Below, in pieces: positions 37,084 through 45,338 of a DNA stretch of 54,594 nucleotides. Position numbers and translations under genes: made by a program. The notes beneath the pieces were generated by a model. The model worked only from the letters and a program-made list of their open reading frames with translations, made no database searches and was not told where the DNA came from. Origin of the DNA: Bacteroidia bacterium (GTDB lineage Bacteria > Bacteroidota > Bacteroidia > Bacteroidales > Rikenellaceae); contig BNXD01000003.1 in NCBI GenBank assembly GCA_025999315.1, positions 1 through 54,594 on the forward strand, in the 5' to 3' direction. How positions within the stretch are numbered: position 1 is the stretch's first letter; the number at the start of each line of letters is the position of its first letter.

Positions 37084-38703
37084 ATGGCTCAACATTTGAA
37101 ACTGCTCACTGCGGCCTTGCTGCCCGCCACGCTGGCTGGTTCCGCAACAGTTGCGACAGCCGCACCGGCGCAGAAGAAAAAACCCAACCTTGTCTTCGTT
37201 TTTGCCGACCAGTGGCGCAAGCATGCTTTGGGCTACAGGGGAGAAGACCCGGTGCTGACCCCAAATCTCGACAGTTTCGCTTCGTGGGCCTTCTCGTTCG
37301 ACAACGCCGTGGCCTGCCGTCCCGTTTCGGGCCCCGACCGCGCCTGCCTCATGACGGGTAAATACCCCATCAACAACGGGGTCTTTGCCAATAGCGTGCC
37401 ATTGGCTCCCGACGAGCAGACCCTCGGCGATCTCTGCAAAAGCGCAGGCTACAAAACAGCCTTCATAGGCAAATGGCACCTCAACGGCGATGTCGACCAG
37501 GTGCTCGATCCCTCGCGCAGGCACGGATTCGACTTTTGGGTGCAGTCGGTAGGGCACCAGCCTTTCAACCAGCGTTACTATATCGGCGAGAGCAAGAATC
37601 CCGTATACATTAAGGACAAATGGGCTCCCACATATGAGACAGGGACGGCCATAGAGTACATTTCCAGAGTCAAGGATGGCGACGAGCCGTTCTGTGTGGT
37701 CCTCTCCTACAATCCGCCCCACACCAGCGGCAGCTCGGGCTTTGAAGATCGATACCAGCCCGGACAGCGTGTCGGCGGAGAGATAAAATATGGCTACGGC
37801 TACGGCGGCCCTCGCAGTTACGAGGCGCTCTACACCGGCAACGACTACGTCAAAAACCCCATCCGGGGCAATGTGATGCCCGTGGGCGCGGAGAGGGATG
37901 AAAGCGGCCTTGTGGTTCCGGGCTATTTCGGAGCCATCACGGCCATCGACAACGACTTCGGCGATCTGATGAAATATCTCCAGCAGAATGGTCTGCTGGA
38001 AAACACCATAATCCTCTTTACGGCCGACCATGGCGAGTCGATGGGTTCGCAGGGGCTGATGACCAAGGGGACATGGTTCGAGGAGTCGGCCGGAGTGCCT
38101 TTCATCATCGGCTGGAAAGGCAAGACCGCCTCAAAACGGGAGAAAGCCGTCTTCAACAGCATCGATGTCCTGCCAACCCTGATGGGTATGATGGATATTC
38201 GCGCCTCGCAGGATATGGACGGCGTCGACTTCTCTCCCATGTTGCTCGGCGGCAGTTTCAAGGCGCCCGAATATGCCATGCTTTCCTTCGACCTCGGAGG
38301 GGTTGCCGAGTTGAAAAGCCCCCGCTACTGGAGGGCTTTATATTCGGAGCGCTACACCTATGTCCTGTGCGGATTCAACGCCTATCGCAAATTTACAAAG
38401 AACGGCGAGGCGCTCTACGATCGCCTCAAAGACCCGATGCAGCTCTCCCCCATATTCCGCGGCAACGGACAGGACAGGCTCATGGACAAACTCAAGGGCG
38501 AACTGGCGGCGATGCTCCGATCCAAAGGCGACCCCTTCATGACCGACTACTGGCAGGTGGAGCATCCGGGATACCCCAAGTTGAACCGCCATACCATCTC
38601 GCTCGAGGAGATGAAGCAGAAGATAGAGAACGGCGAGATAGTACCCAACGGAGTGAAGAAAAAGCAACAAACCGCTCCGGCAAACAACAATAATAAAAAA
38701 TGA
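37084..38703 (+). CDS. sulfatase, S1-like, with SGPDR maturation motif (number 4)
   Basis: 539 residues, signal peptide to about 27. FADQWRKHALGYRG carries the first metal residues (D42). The maturation site reads SGPDR at 82-86: Ser82, Pro84 and Arg86 fit S-x-P-x-R but the usual S/A after Pro is Asp. GKWHLNG near 127 and TADHGESMGSQGL in the second half are intact, so an active enzyme is likely. C-terminus ends in an Asn/Lys-rich tail. It starts 2 bp after the GH110-like stop and overlaps the next gene by 4 bp. A longer in-frame extension exists upstream but overlaps the previous gene and has no signal peptide. Confidence 0.88.
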   Translation: MAQHLKLLTAALLPATLAGSATVATAAPAQKKKPNLVFVFADQWRKHALGYRGEDPVLTPNLDSFASWAFSFDNAVACRPVSGPDRACLMTGKYPINNGVFANSVPLAPDEQTLGDLCKSAGYKTAFIGKWHLNGDVDQVLDPSRRHGFDFWVQSVGHQPFNQRYYIGESKNPVYIKDKWAPTYETGTAIEYISRVKDGDEPFCVVLSYNPPHTSGSSGFEDRYQPGQRVGGEIKYGYGYGGPRSYEALYTGNDYVKNPIRGNVMPVGAERDESGLVVPGYFGAITAIDNDFGDLMKYLQQNGLLENTIILFTADHGESMGSQGLMTKGTWFEESAGVPFIIGWKGKTASKREKAVFNSIDVLPTLMGMMDIRASQDMDGVDFSPMLLGGSFKAPEYAMLSFDLGGVAELKSPRYWRALYSERYTYVLCGFNAYRKFTKNGEALYDRLKDPMQLSPIFRGNGQDRLMDKLKGELAAMLRSKGDPFMTDYWQVEHPGYPKLNRHTISLEEMKQKIENGEIVPNGVKKKQQTAPANNNNKK

Positions 38704-40544
38704 GACACGTCCTGAAAATATTGATGCCAGCCATATCTCTGGTATTATGCTCGGTATGCCCGGCAGCCACCGTGCGGACAATAGAGATTCCGTTGCAGGC
38801 GGCTTTCTCGGCCGACGCCACCGAGGCGGTTCGCAAAGCCATTGCCGGAGCTCCGCGCGAGAATATACGCATAGTGTTCCCGAAGGGTGATTATCACTTC
38901 CGCCCCGACCATGCCTGCGGAAAATTTCACAATATCACCAACCACACCAGCGGCCACAAATACATAGCCCTCGATCTGGAAGCAATGCGCCATGTGGAGA
39001 TCGACGGACAGGGTTCGCGCCTGCTGATGCACGGCACAATGCTCCCCATACTCATCAGCGGCTGCACGAATGTGGTCATACGCAACATCTCCATCGACTG
39101 GCCATCGCCCTTCACGGCGCAGGGCACGGTAACGGCAGTGGACATGGCCGGTCATACCTACGACCTTAAAATGCACTCCGAGGGTTTATCGTGGAAAGTA
39201 GAGGATGGCAGGCTGAAGTTTCCCGTCGACCAGGGATTCACCTACTCCTCGGCAGGGGAGAGCCTGCTGTTCGACCCGCGGACAGGAGAGCCTGTTTATG
39301 GGGCCGGCAACTTCGACCTGCACCGGCGGAGCGACGTGAGGGCCGAAAAACAACCCGACGGAACCATCCGCATCTGGGAGACGGCCAGACTGAAAACCCC
39401 GCCGCCCACAGGCTCGGTAATGACCTTCAAGGGCCCCATGGGCGAAAACCGTTACGCCCCGGCCATCCATTGCACAGGGTCGGAAGGAGTGCGGATCGAA
39501 AATGTGACCGTCAACCACGCTCTTGGCATGGGTTTCCTGGCCGAGAAGTCGAAAGACATCACCCTGAGCCGTTTCGATGTGGTGGTTCCTCCCGGCAGCG
39601 GGCGCATGGTCTCGGCCACGGCCGACGCCACTCATTTCTGCAACTGCCGCGGCGATGTGCTGGTGGAAAATTGCCGTTTTGAGAACATGCTCGACGACGG
39701 CACCAATGTGCACGGCACTTATCTTGAGATAGAACAGATCACCGGCGCGCGCAGCGTTGTGGCCACACTGAAACACTTCCAGCAGGCAGGCTTCATATTC
39801 GGCTCGCCGGGCGACCAGGTGTGGATGCTCTCGGCGCCATCGACCGAAAGGAGCAACCTCAATACGATAGCCTCATTTACCGCCATAAACGAGCTGTGCA
39901 GCGAGATCGTCTTCCTCAACGACCTTCCCAAGGGACTCAAGCCGGGCGATCTGATCGAGAACAAGACATGGAACACCTCCTCGTTCGTCCTCAGGAACTG
40001 TACTATCCGTAAGCATCGAGCGCGCAACATCGTGCTCAAAGCGCCGGGCAAGGTGGTGATCGAGAACAATCACCTGCAGTCGATGATGGCCTCGGTGCTG
40101 GTGCGGGGCGAGGCGAGCCAATGGTACGAATCGGGAGCATCGACAGATATTACCATTCGTGGCAACACTTTTGAAAATTGCGCACTTGGAGGTGGCAACC
40201 AGGCGGTAATAACGATACAGCCGCGCATAAACCGCCGTTTTGATCAGCGGCAGCCGTTCGACAGCAATATAACCATCGAGAGGAACCGCATAAACACGTT
40301 CGACAACATGATAGTAACCGCCTCCAATGTCGAAGGCCTCTCCATTAAGAACAATGACATAGCCGACAGTCGCTCCTTTGCCCCGTTCAACTCCAATGCC
40401 CCGCTTATCGACATCTCGCTATGCAGCGGCGTGATAATAGAGGGCAACAGCTACTCGGGCGGCAATTCCAGGCCTGTCAAAACAGATGCCGTCAGCGAAA
40501 AAGGAGCCAGAATATCAAATAACGACTGGAAGGCAAAGCAATGA
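38700..40544 (+). CDS. GH110 alpha-1,3-galactosidase-type enzyme (copy 2)
   Basis: 614 residues, signal peptide to about 23. Same fold and order of motifs as the GH110 at 24-26 kb: FPKGDYHFRPD near 60, ITNHTSG near 79, GQGSRLLMHG near 103-112, and the active-site region ADATHF with D309 and D332-D333 in MLDDGTNVHGTY. The paralogues keep their catalytic aspartates at identical spacing (23 and 24 residues) but differ elsewhere, so they may have different aglycone preference. The start ATG overlaps the stop of sulfatase 4 (ATGA), and the end overlaps the esterase by 4 bp. Confidence 0.87.
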   Translation: MRHVLKILMPAISLVLCSVCPAATVRTIEIPLQAAFSADATEAVRKAIAGAPRENIRIVFPKGDYHFRPDHACGKFHNITNHTSGHKYIALDLEAMRHVEIDGQGSRLLMHGTMLPILISGCTNVVIRNISIDWPSPFTAQGTVTAVDMAGHTYDLKMHSEGLSWKVEDGRLKFPVDQGFTYSSAGESLLFDPRTGEPVYGAGNFDLHRRSDVRAEKQPDGTIRIWETARLKTPPPTGSVMTFKGPMGENRYAPAIHCTGSEGVRIENVTVNHALGMGFLAEKSKDITLSRFDVVVPPGSGRMVSATADATHFCNCRGDVLVENCRFENMLDDGTNVHGTYLEIEQITGARSVVATLKHFQQAGFIFGSPGDQVWMLSAPSTERSNLNTIASFTAINELCSEIVFLNDLPKGLKPGDLIENKTWNTSSFVLRNCTIRKHRARNIVLKAPGKVVIENNHLQSMMASVLVRGEASQWYESGASTDITIRGNTFENCALGGGNQAVITIQPRINRRFDQRQPFDSNITIERNRINTFDNMIVTASNVEGLSIKNNDIADSRSFAPFNSNAPLIDISLCSGVIIEGNSYSGGNSRPVKTDAVSEKGARISNNDWKAKQ

Positions 40545-41383
40545 AAAAGATCCTGTCATTAATTTTCGCCTTGTGCACACTGCAAGCCGCGGCAGAGGAA
40601 TTTATACGCATGGAGCTGCCGGCGTCAGGCAACGGCATTGCCCAGGCTCAATACGAAAAGGATGGCAAGGCGTTCGCCATCTCCCGCACCACACTCTATG
40701 CGCTGCTTCCCGAGAAGTCGAAAGCCACCGGCCAGGCGGCAGTGATCTTCCCCGGCGGGGGCTACAGGCTTGTGGCTTTCGAGCACGAAGGTTTTGCCGT
40801 GGCACGCTGGCTGGTATCCAAGGGCATAGCTGCCATAGTGTCCTGTTATGCCCTGCCCAACGGCCACCCTCAGATACCACTTGAAGATGCAAAGGCAGCC
40901 ATGAACCTTGTGCGCGAAAAGGCTGCGGCATGGAATATAGAGCCTTCCCGGGTGGGCGTGATAGGTTTCTCGGCGGGTGGGCACCTGGCTTCAACCATCG
41001 GCACACGTTTTGACGAGGCTTCACGTCCGGCTTTCATGGCGCTTTTTTATCCCAATATCTCATTTTTGAGCGAATATACACGCGAGGCTGCACGAACCAC
41101 ACTGCTCGGCCCGCAGGCCGACGATCCTCAGATGCTGAAGCTATATTCGGGCGAAATGCAGGTAACCGTCTCCACTCCGCCGGCCTTTATAGCCCTTTGC
41201 AACGACGACCGCACGGTCGACCCCGACCACAGTCTGCGTTTCTACCGGGCGCTCAAGGAGAACAAGGTTCCCTGCGAGATGCACATATTTCCCTCCGGCG
41301 GCCATGGCTGGGGCTTCAAACCCGAATTCAAATATCACGGCCAGATGCTCGAATTGCTCGAGCGGTGGCTGAAAGAGAGATGA
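40541..41383 (+). CDS. alpha/beta hydrolase, acetylesterase type
   Basis: 280 residues, signal peptide to about 18. Serine hydrolase fold with an oxyanion-type PGGGYRLV near 71-78, nucleophile Ser144 in GFSAGGH, an acidic residue in CNDDRTVD and a terminal His in GGHGWGF. Resembles bifunctional acetyl/feruloyl-type and polysaccharide deacetylase esterases of PULs rather than lipases. Placed between GH110 and sulfatase 5 with overlap on one side and 21 bp on the other, so it presumably removes O-acetyl groups from the same glycan. Confidence 0.88.
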   Translation: MKKILSLIFALCTLQAAAEEFIRMELPASGNGIAQAQYEKDGKAFAISRTTLYALLPEKSKATGQAAVIFPGGGYRLVAFEHEGFAVARWLVSKGIAAIVSCYALPNGHPQIPLEDAKAAMNLVREKAAAWNIEPSRVGVIGFSAGGHLASTIGTRFDEASRPAFMALFYPNISFLSEYTREAARTTLLGPQADDPQMLKLYSGEMQVTVSTPPAFIALCNDDRTVDPDHSLRFYRALKENKVPCEMHIFPSGGHGWGFKPEFKYHGQMLELLERWLKER

Positions 41384-41404
41384 AAATAATCAAAAAACAG
41401 TAAT

Positions 41405-43087
41405 ATGAAAAAATGCGCTCTTGTTCTGCCGACTCCGGCTCTGACAACATGCGGGAACGCCAAGACCCCCAAGGCAACGGTTAACCCCAACATCATAGTG
41501 ATCCTGGCCGGGATCATCCCCTCGTTAGCCGCGGCGGCAGAGAAAACATCTGCGCCCGCGTCGAGACCCAACATACTCTTCTGCATAGCCGACGACGCCT
41601 CATACCACCACTTCGGGGCGGCGGGATGCCGGTGGGTCGACACTCCGGCATTCGACCGCGTTGCCAGCCATGGGCTCTTTTTTGCCAATTGTTACACCCC
41701 GAATGCCAAATCGGCTCCGTCGAGAGCCTGCATACTCACAGGCCGCTACTCATGGCAACTCAAGGAGGCCGGCAACCATATCTGCAACTTCCCTGCCGAA
41801 TTCGGCGTATTCACCGAAACGCTCGCCTCCGGCGGCTATCTGGTGGCCTGCACAGGCAAAGGATGGGCGCCGGGCAATCCCGGCTCAATAAACGGCCGGC
41901 CGCGTCAACTTACGGGCGAGGCTTATCAGCAGCACAAGCTCAAGCCGCCAACCAAAGGGATCAGCAACAACGACTATTCGGCCAATTTTGCTCAGTTCCT
42001 CGACGAGTCGGGCGGCAAGCCGTGGTTCTTCTGGTTTGGCGGCACGGAGCCGCACCGCAGCTATGAATACGGCTCAGGCGTGGCAAAGGGCGGCCGCAAA
42101 CCGGGCGACATCGACCATGTCCCGGCTTTCTGGCCCGACTGCGAACAGGTGCGCAACGACATGCTCGACTACGGATACGAAATAGAGTGGTTCGACAGCC
42201 ATATAGGCCGCATGCTCGCCGAACTTGAGCGTCGCGACATGCTCCATAACACACTTGTGGTCATCACCTCCGACAACGGAATGCCATTCCCGCGCAGCAA
42301 AGCCAACAACTATGAGTTTTCGCACCACATGCCTCTTGCGGCAATGTGGCCTGACGGCGTAGCGAACCCGGGGCGCAGGATCGAGGATTTCGTGAGTTTT
42401 GTCGACTTTGCTCCCACCTTTCTCGAGGTGTGCGGCATCGGCAAAGGACAAAGCAATATGCAGCCCATAACGGGCCAAAGCATAATGCCCATATTGCGCA
42501 GCAGCAAAAACGGGCGTGTCGTAGCTTCGAGAGACCACATCCTGCTCGGTCGCGAAAGGGACGACTATGGCCGCCCGAATAACGAAGGCTATCCCATCCG
42601 CGCCATCATACGCGGGGAGCTGCTCTATATAAACAACCTCAAACCCGACCGCTGGCCCGCCGGAAACCCCGAAACGGGGTATCTCGACATCGACGGTTCG
42701 CCCACCAAGAGCGTGATACTGGAGATGAAACGCAGCGGCGAGAGCGGGTGGTTCTACCAAATGTCGATGGGCGTGCGCCCGTCCGAGGAGCTTTACGACC
42801 TTGCCGCCGACCCCGACTGCATTCGCGATCTGGCTCGGGATAAAGCCTATGCCGCCAGGAAAGAGGCTCTGCATAAAGAACTTTATGCCGCCTTAAAACG
42901 CCAGGGCGATCCGCGTACGGTGGGTGGAGGCGACGTTTTCGACAGCTATCCTTTCGATTCGCCCGACAAATGGAATTTCTACGAGAGAGTGGTCAGCGGA
43001 GAAGTGCAAGCCCCCTGGAAGCAGACCAGATGGGTTGAACCTGCCGATTACGACGCCTTCAGGCCCTCAAAAACCGTGGCCAAATAG
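41405..43087 (+). CDS. sulfatase, Ser-type, family S1 (number 5)
   Basis: 560 residues. Metal site CIADDASY (60-67), maturation motif SAPSR at 103-107 with Ser103, GKGWAPG instead of the more usual GKWHL, and SDNGMPFPRSK in the second half; this pattern resembles heparan-N-sulfatase-like S1 members, but I do not assign a subfamily. The N-terminus is odd: residues 27-36 read NPNIIVILAG, like a second sulfatase N-terminal strand, before another hydrophobic stretch (GIIPSLAAAA) and then the true RPNILFCIADD. It looks like two leaders joined. Last gene of the operon; a hairpin element follows 52 bp downstream. Confidence 0.88.
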   Translation: MKKCALVLPTPALTTCGNAKTPKATVNPNIIVILAGIIPSLAAAAEKTSAPASRPNILFCIADDASYHHFGAAGCRWVDTPAFDRVASHGLFFANCYTPNAKSAPSRACILTGRYSWQLKEAGNHICNFPAEFGVFTETLASGGYLVACTGKGWAPGNPGSINGRPRQLTGEAYQQHKLKPPTKGISNNDYSANFAQFLDESGGKPWFFWFGGTEPHRSYEYGSGVAKGGRKPGDIDHVPAFWPDCEQVRNDMLDYGYEIEWFDSHIGRMLAELERRDMLHNTLVVITSDNGMPFPRSKANNYEFSHHMPLAAMWPDGVANPGRRIEDFVSFVDFAPTFLEVCGIGKGQSNMQPITGQSIMPILRSSKNGRVVASRDHILLGRERDDYGRPNNEGYPIRAIIRGELLYINNLKPDRWPAGNPETGYLDIDGSPTKSVILEMKRSGESGWFYQMSMGVRPSEELYDLAADPDCIRDLARDKAYAARKEALHKELYAALKRQGDPRTVGGGDVFDSYPFDSPDKWNFYERVVSGEVQAPWKQTRWVEPADYDAFRPSKTVAK

Positions 43088-43139
43088 AGGCAGGCGCTTC
43101 ACGGCAGTCCTGCGACACGGGAAGACACCCCGGCAACAA

Positions 43140-43193
43140 TTAGGGCGTGTTAACATAAATCCGAATATCCCGATTTATGTTAACACGCCCTAA
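43140..43193. repeat. dispersed hairpin element, copy 2
   Basis: Perfect 22-bp arms (43140-43161 and 43172-43193) with loop CGAATATCCC. Core matches copy 1 at 25909 with two differences in 33 bp, loop included, but in the opposite orientation relative to the sulfatase gene it follows. Probably also ends the operon transcript. Confidence 0.8.
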
Positions 43194-43315
43194 AAGTCCA
43201 AAGCCCGCTACCTGGCCACAGGAGTTTGCCGGTTTCGACAAGACAAGGGATAAATGCGAATTAACAGTTGAAAATTACATCTGATTATCAATGCCTTATC
43301 GTTTATCAATTTTTC

Positions 43316-43404
43316 TGTCATGTTACCCTGAGCGAAGTCGAAGGGTCTCGGCAATACTGCATGTCAGTCTTTTTTAGATGCTTCGACTTCGCTCAGCATG
43401 ACAG
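43316..43404. repeat. inverted copies of a TGAGCGAAGTCGAAG-type repeat
   Basis: CTGAGCGAAGTCGAAG at 43328-43343 is the reverse complement of the start of the tandem repeat (43381-43396). The outer CTGTCATG / CATGACAG also pair (43316-43323 and 43397-43404). This motif is a dispersed short palindrome common in Bacteroidota genomes. Confidence 0.6.
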
Positions 43405-43627
43405 GAGAGGTATAGATGGTTGCCTTCGGCTTACTCCTCGCGACTCGGCATAGCTCGAACAAGTTCGGCTCTGCCCTCGCTCGCAACGTCGGGAAGACTT
43501 CGCTCAGCATGACAGGAGAGGTATAGATGTTGCCTTCGGCTTACTCCTCGCGGCTCGGCATAGCTCGAACAAGTTCGACTCTGCCCTCGCTCGCAGCGTC
43601 GGGAAGACTTCGCTTGGCATGACATGG
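43385..43627 (+). repeat. 111-bp tandem repeat, 2.2 copies
   Basis: Units start at 43385, 43496 and 43606; each begins GACTTCGCTYRGCATGACA and unit 2 is one base shorter. Copies differ by only a few substitutions. No open frame of note. Confidence 0.85.
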
Positions 43628-43650
43628 TAAATCTCAACTCTTAATTCGCA

Positions 43651-43695
43651 TGATCAAAGTAAAAGGAGGCTCCGCGCCTCCTTTTACTTTGATCA
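43651..43695. terminator. bidirectional terminator, 20-bp stem
   Basis: Perfect 20-bp arms (43651-43670 and 43676-43695) and a 5-nt loop; the arms contain AAAAGGAGGC and GCCTCCTTTT. It begins 10 bp beyond the stop of the minus-strand lipoprotein gene and would end that transcript. Confidence 0.8.
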
Positions 43696-43704
43696 CTTTG
43701 ACCG

Positions 43705-45312
43705 TTAATGAACGTCGCCCACGAGCCGGATGTCGTCGACTCGCAGAGCCTTGTTGTCCGAAGACTTGAGGTGTATTTTCAATCTCAGGTTCGCCACGGA
43801 GGGAATGACCGCCTGGGTCTTGTTTGTCAGCCATGTTGCAGAGGTGTCTTCCATGCCCAGGCCGTTCAGTCTGGCATATGGCAATTCGATCCACTGCTCG
43901 CCATTGATGCTGTAGAAGACCATGATGTCCGACTTGAGGTAAGAGGTCATTCTGTGTCCGCCGAATTCCAGATGGATATTCGTGGCGAAAGTGGTATTGA
44001 GCTTCGAGATGATGAACTCCATCTCGCCGTTTCCGCCCGCGTAAAGCATCCACGGACCGGATGCGCCGGGGTATGCACCCAGGTTGTTCTGAGCCGTTTC
44101 GTTCCGTATCTGGCCTCCACCGATCCTCGAATAAACCGCATTGGGCTGAGCGTATCTGATGTACGATGGGACGGAGTTGAACAGTTCGTCGGTGCCTATG
44201 CCGCCCATACTGCTGTTAGCCCCGACGTCCGGGCCGGGAATCCCGAAACTCTCGAAGTATATCGTAACCCCGTTGCCGCCCTCTATGACCTCTCCGTCGG
44301 CATATATCTTTCTGGTGGGATCGTTCTGGTCGGCAGGCAGGCCGGTGATCATGAAGCGGACCTTGCCGAATGTGGTTGCCGTGCCGGTTACCGGTATCTG
44401 TATGCTGCCGCCCGACTCGCTGAATACCAAGCCATCCGCCACGTCGGCCGCAAGACCGTCTCCACCGGGGAAGTTCGGATCGTCGTCCACCCTGACGGCA
44501 GATATTCCATTGTGAACGGCAGGTGCATCGCCAGCCATGTAGGGGACGATCAGTTTTATTCCGCTGGCCGGTATCGTGCTCTTCAGCAAGCCCTCGACAA
44601 CGCCGTCCTTGAACATGAGGAAAGTGCCGAAATGCTCTGAAGAAGAAGTGAATCTGGAGCCCGCTACGGTCGTTGCCACCGCCATGAATTCATAGACGGT
44701 ATTGGGCAGCAGGTCGGTAAGGTCGGTAAGGAATGTGCTTGTGGTCGTGGAAGAGACGGCATATTTGAACTCCCCGTCGCCGTTAGCGCGATATAAAATG
44801 CCGCATTCGGCGATGCTGGCAGCAGCGCTATAGACACCATAATTATGCGAAGCAGAGATAGTGGCGCTCCTCTGCGTCATGACCACGGGTATCGGATCGA
44901 CCGTTACGTCCATCACACCTTCCTGCCTGACGGCGATCGACATTTTGGAAGGATAGAGCCGTTTGGTGGTAAACTCGAGAAAATAGCCCCTGTCGAGAGG
45001 ATAATTGCTCGTTGTCGCGCTCAGGGTGATCCTGGTCGTTCCTTTTCCGGAGGTGGGACTCACCGTAAGCCAGCCGTCGGGGACTCCGGTAGAAAAAGTC
45101 GCTGTCGTTTTCTCAAACTCCCACTCGTCGTCGGTTTGGATGACGAACGAACTTTCGGTCTGGTCGTATGCCATCCTGACTTCGCCCCCGCCCTCGAACG
45201 TCAACTGATATTCGGGAAGAGGTATCTCGTCTCCCTTGCAACCCGACATTCCTGTCCATGCGATCAGACAGAAGAGAGTTGTGCGGACGCATAAAAAAAA
45301 ATTTCGATCCAT
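43705..45312 (-). CDS. BACON-type surface lipoprotein, mirror pair member A
   Basis: 535 residues, signal peptide with lipobox MSGC, Cys25. A BACON-like domain at about 35-130 (FVIQTDDEWEF, then GWLTVSPTSGKG and the ITLSATTS strand), a Fn3-like stretch at about 140-225, and a long C-terminal beta-sandwich (about 330-535) ending in LRVDDIRLVGDVH, similar to carbohydrate-binding or choice-of-anchor domains. No catalytic residues seen. Paralogue of the lipoprotein at 49.7-51.3 kb: same domain order, same lengths and a shared VEGLLKSTI.ASG.K segment. It follows the unknown hydrolase by 26 bp and is likely its surface glycan-binding partner. Confidence 0.83.
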   Translation of the reverse strand: MDRNFFLCVRTTLFCLIAWTGMSGCKGDEIPLPEYQLTFEGGGEVRMAYDQTESSFVIQTDDEWEFEKTTATFSTGVPDGWLTVSPTSGKGTTRITLSATTSNYPLDRGYFLEFTTKRLYPSKMSIAVRQEGVMDVTVDPIPVVMTQRSATISASHNYGVYSAAASIAECGILYRANGDGEFKYAVSSTTTSTFLTDLTDLLPNTVYEFMAVATTVAGSRFTSSSEHFGTFLMFKDGVVEGLLKSTIPASGIKLIVPYMAGDAPAVHNGISAVRVDDDPNFPGGDGLAADVADGLVFSESGGSIQIPVTGTATTFGKVRFMITGLPADQNDPTRKIYADGEVIEGGNGVTIYFESFGIPGPDVGANSSMGGIGTDELFNSVPSYIRYAQPNAVYSRIGGGQIRNETAQNNLGAYPGASGPWMLYAGGNGEMEFIISKLNTTFATNIHLEFGGHRMTSYLKSDIMVFYSINGEQWIELPYARLNGLGMEDTSATWLTNKTQAVIPSVANLRLKIHLKSSDNKALRVDDIRLVGDVH

Positions 45313-45338
45313 GATATGTCAGTATTTGCGTTAGGTTC

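Larger units (their letters stand above)
43088..43704. other. convergent intergenic region with three kinds of repeat
   Basis: 617 bp without a gene between the converging sulfatase 5 and the BACON lipoprotein. From left to right: the dispersed hairpin (43140-43193), an A/T-rich spacer, a short palindrome copy (43316-43343), a 111-bp tandem repeat (43385-43627) and a long terminator hairpin (43651-43695). All listed separately. Confidence 0.8.

Noticed and set aside
43385..43627. CRISPR array
   Set aside because: Only two full units of 111 bp with no short repeat-spacer alternation and no cas genes; a simple tandem repeat.
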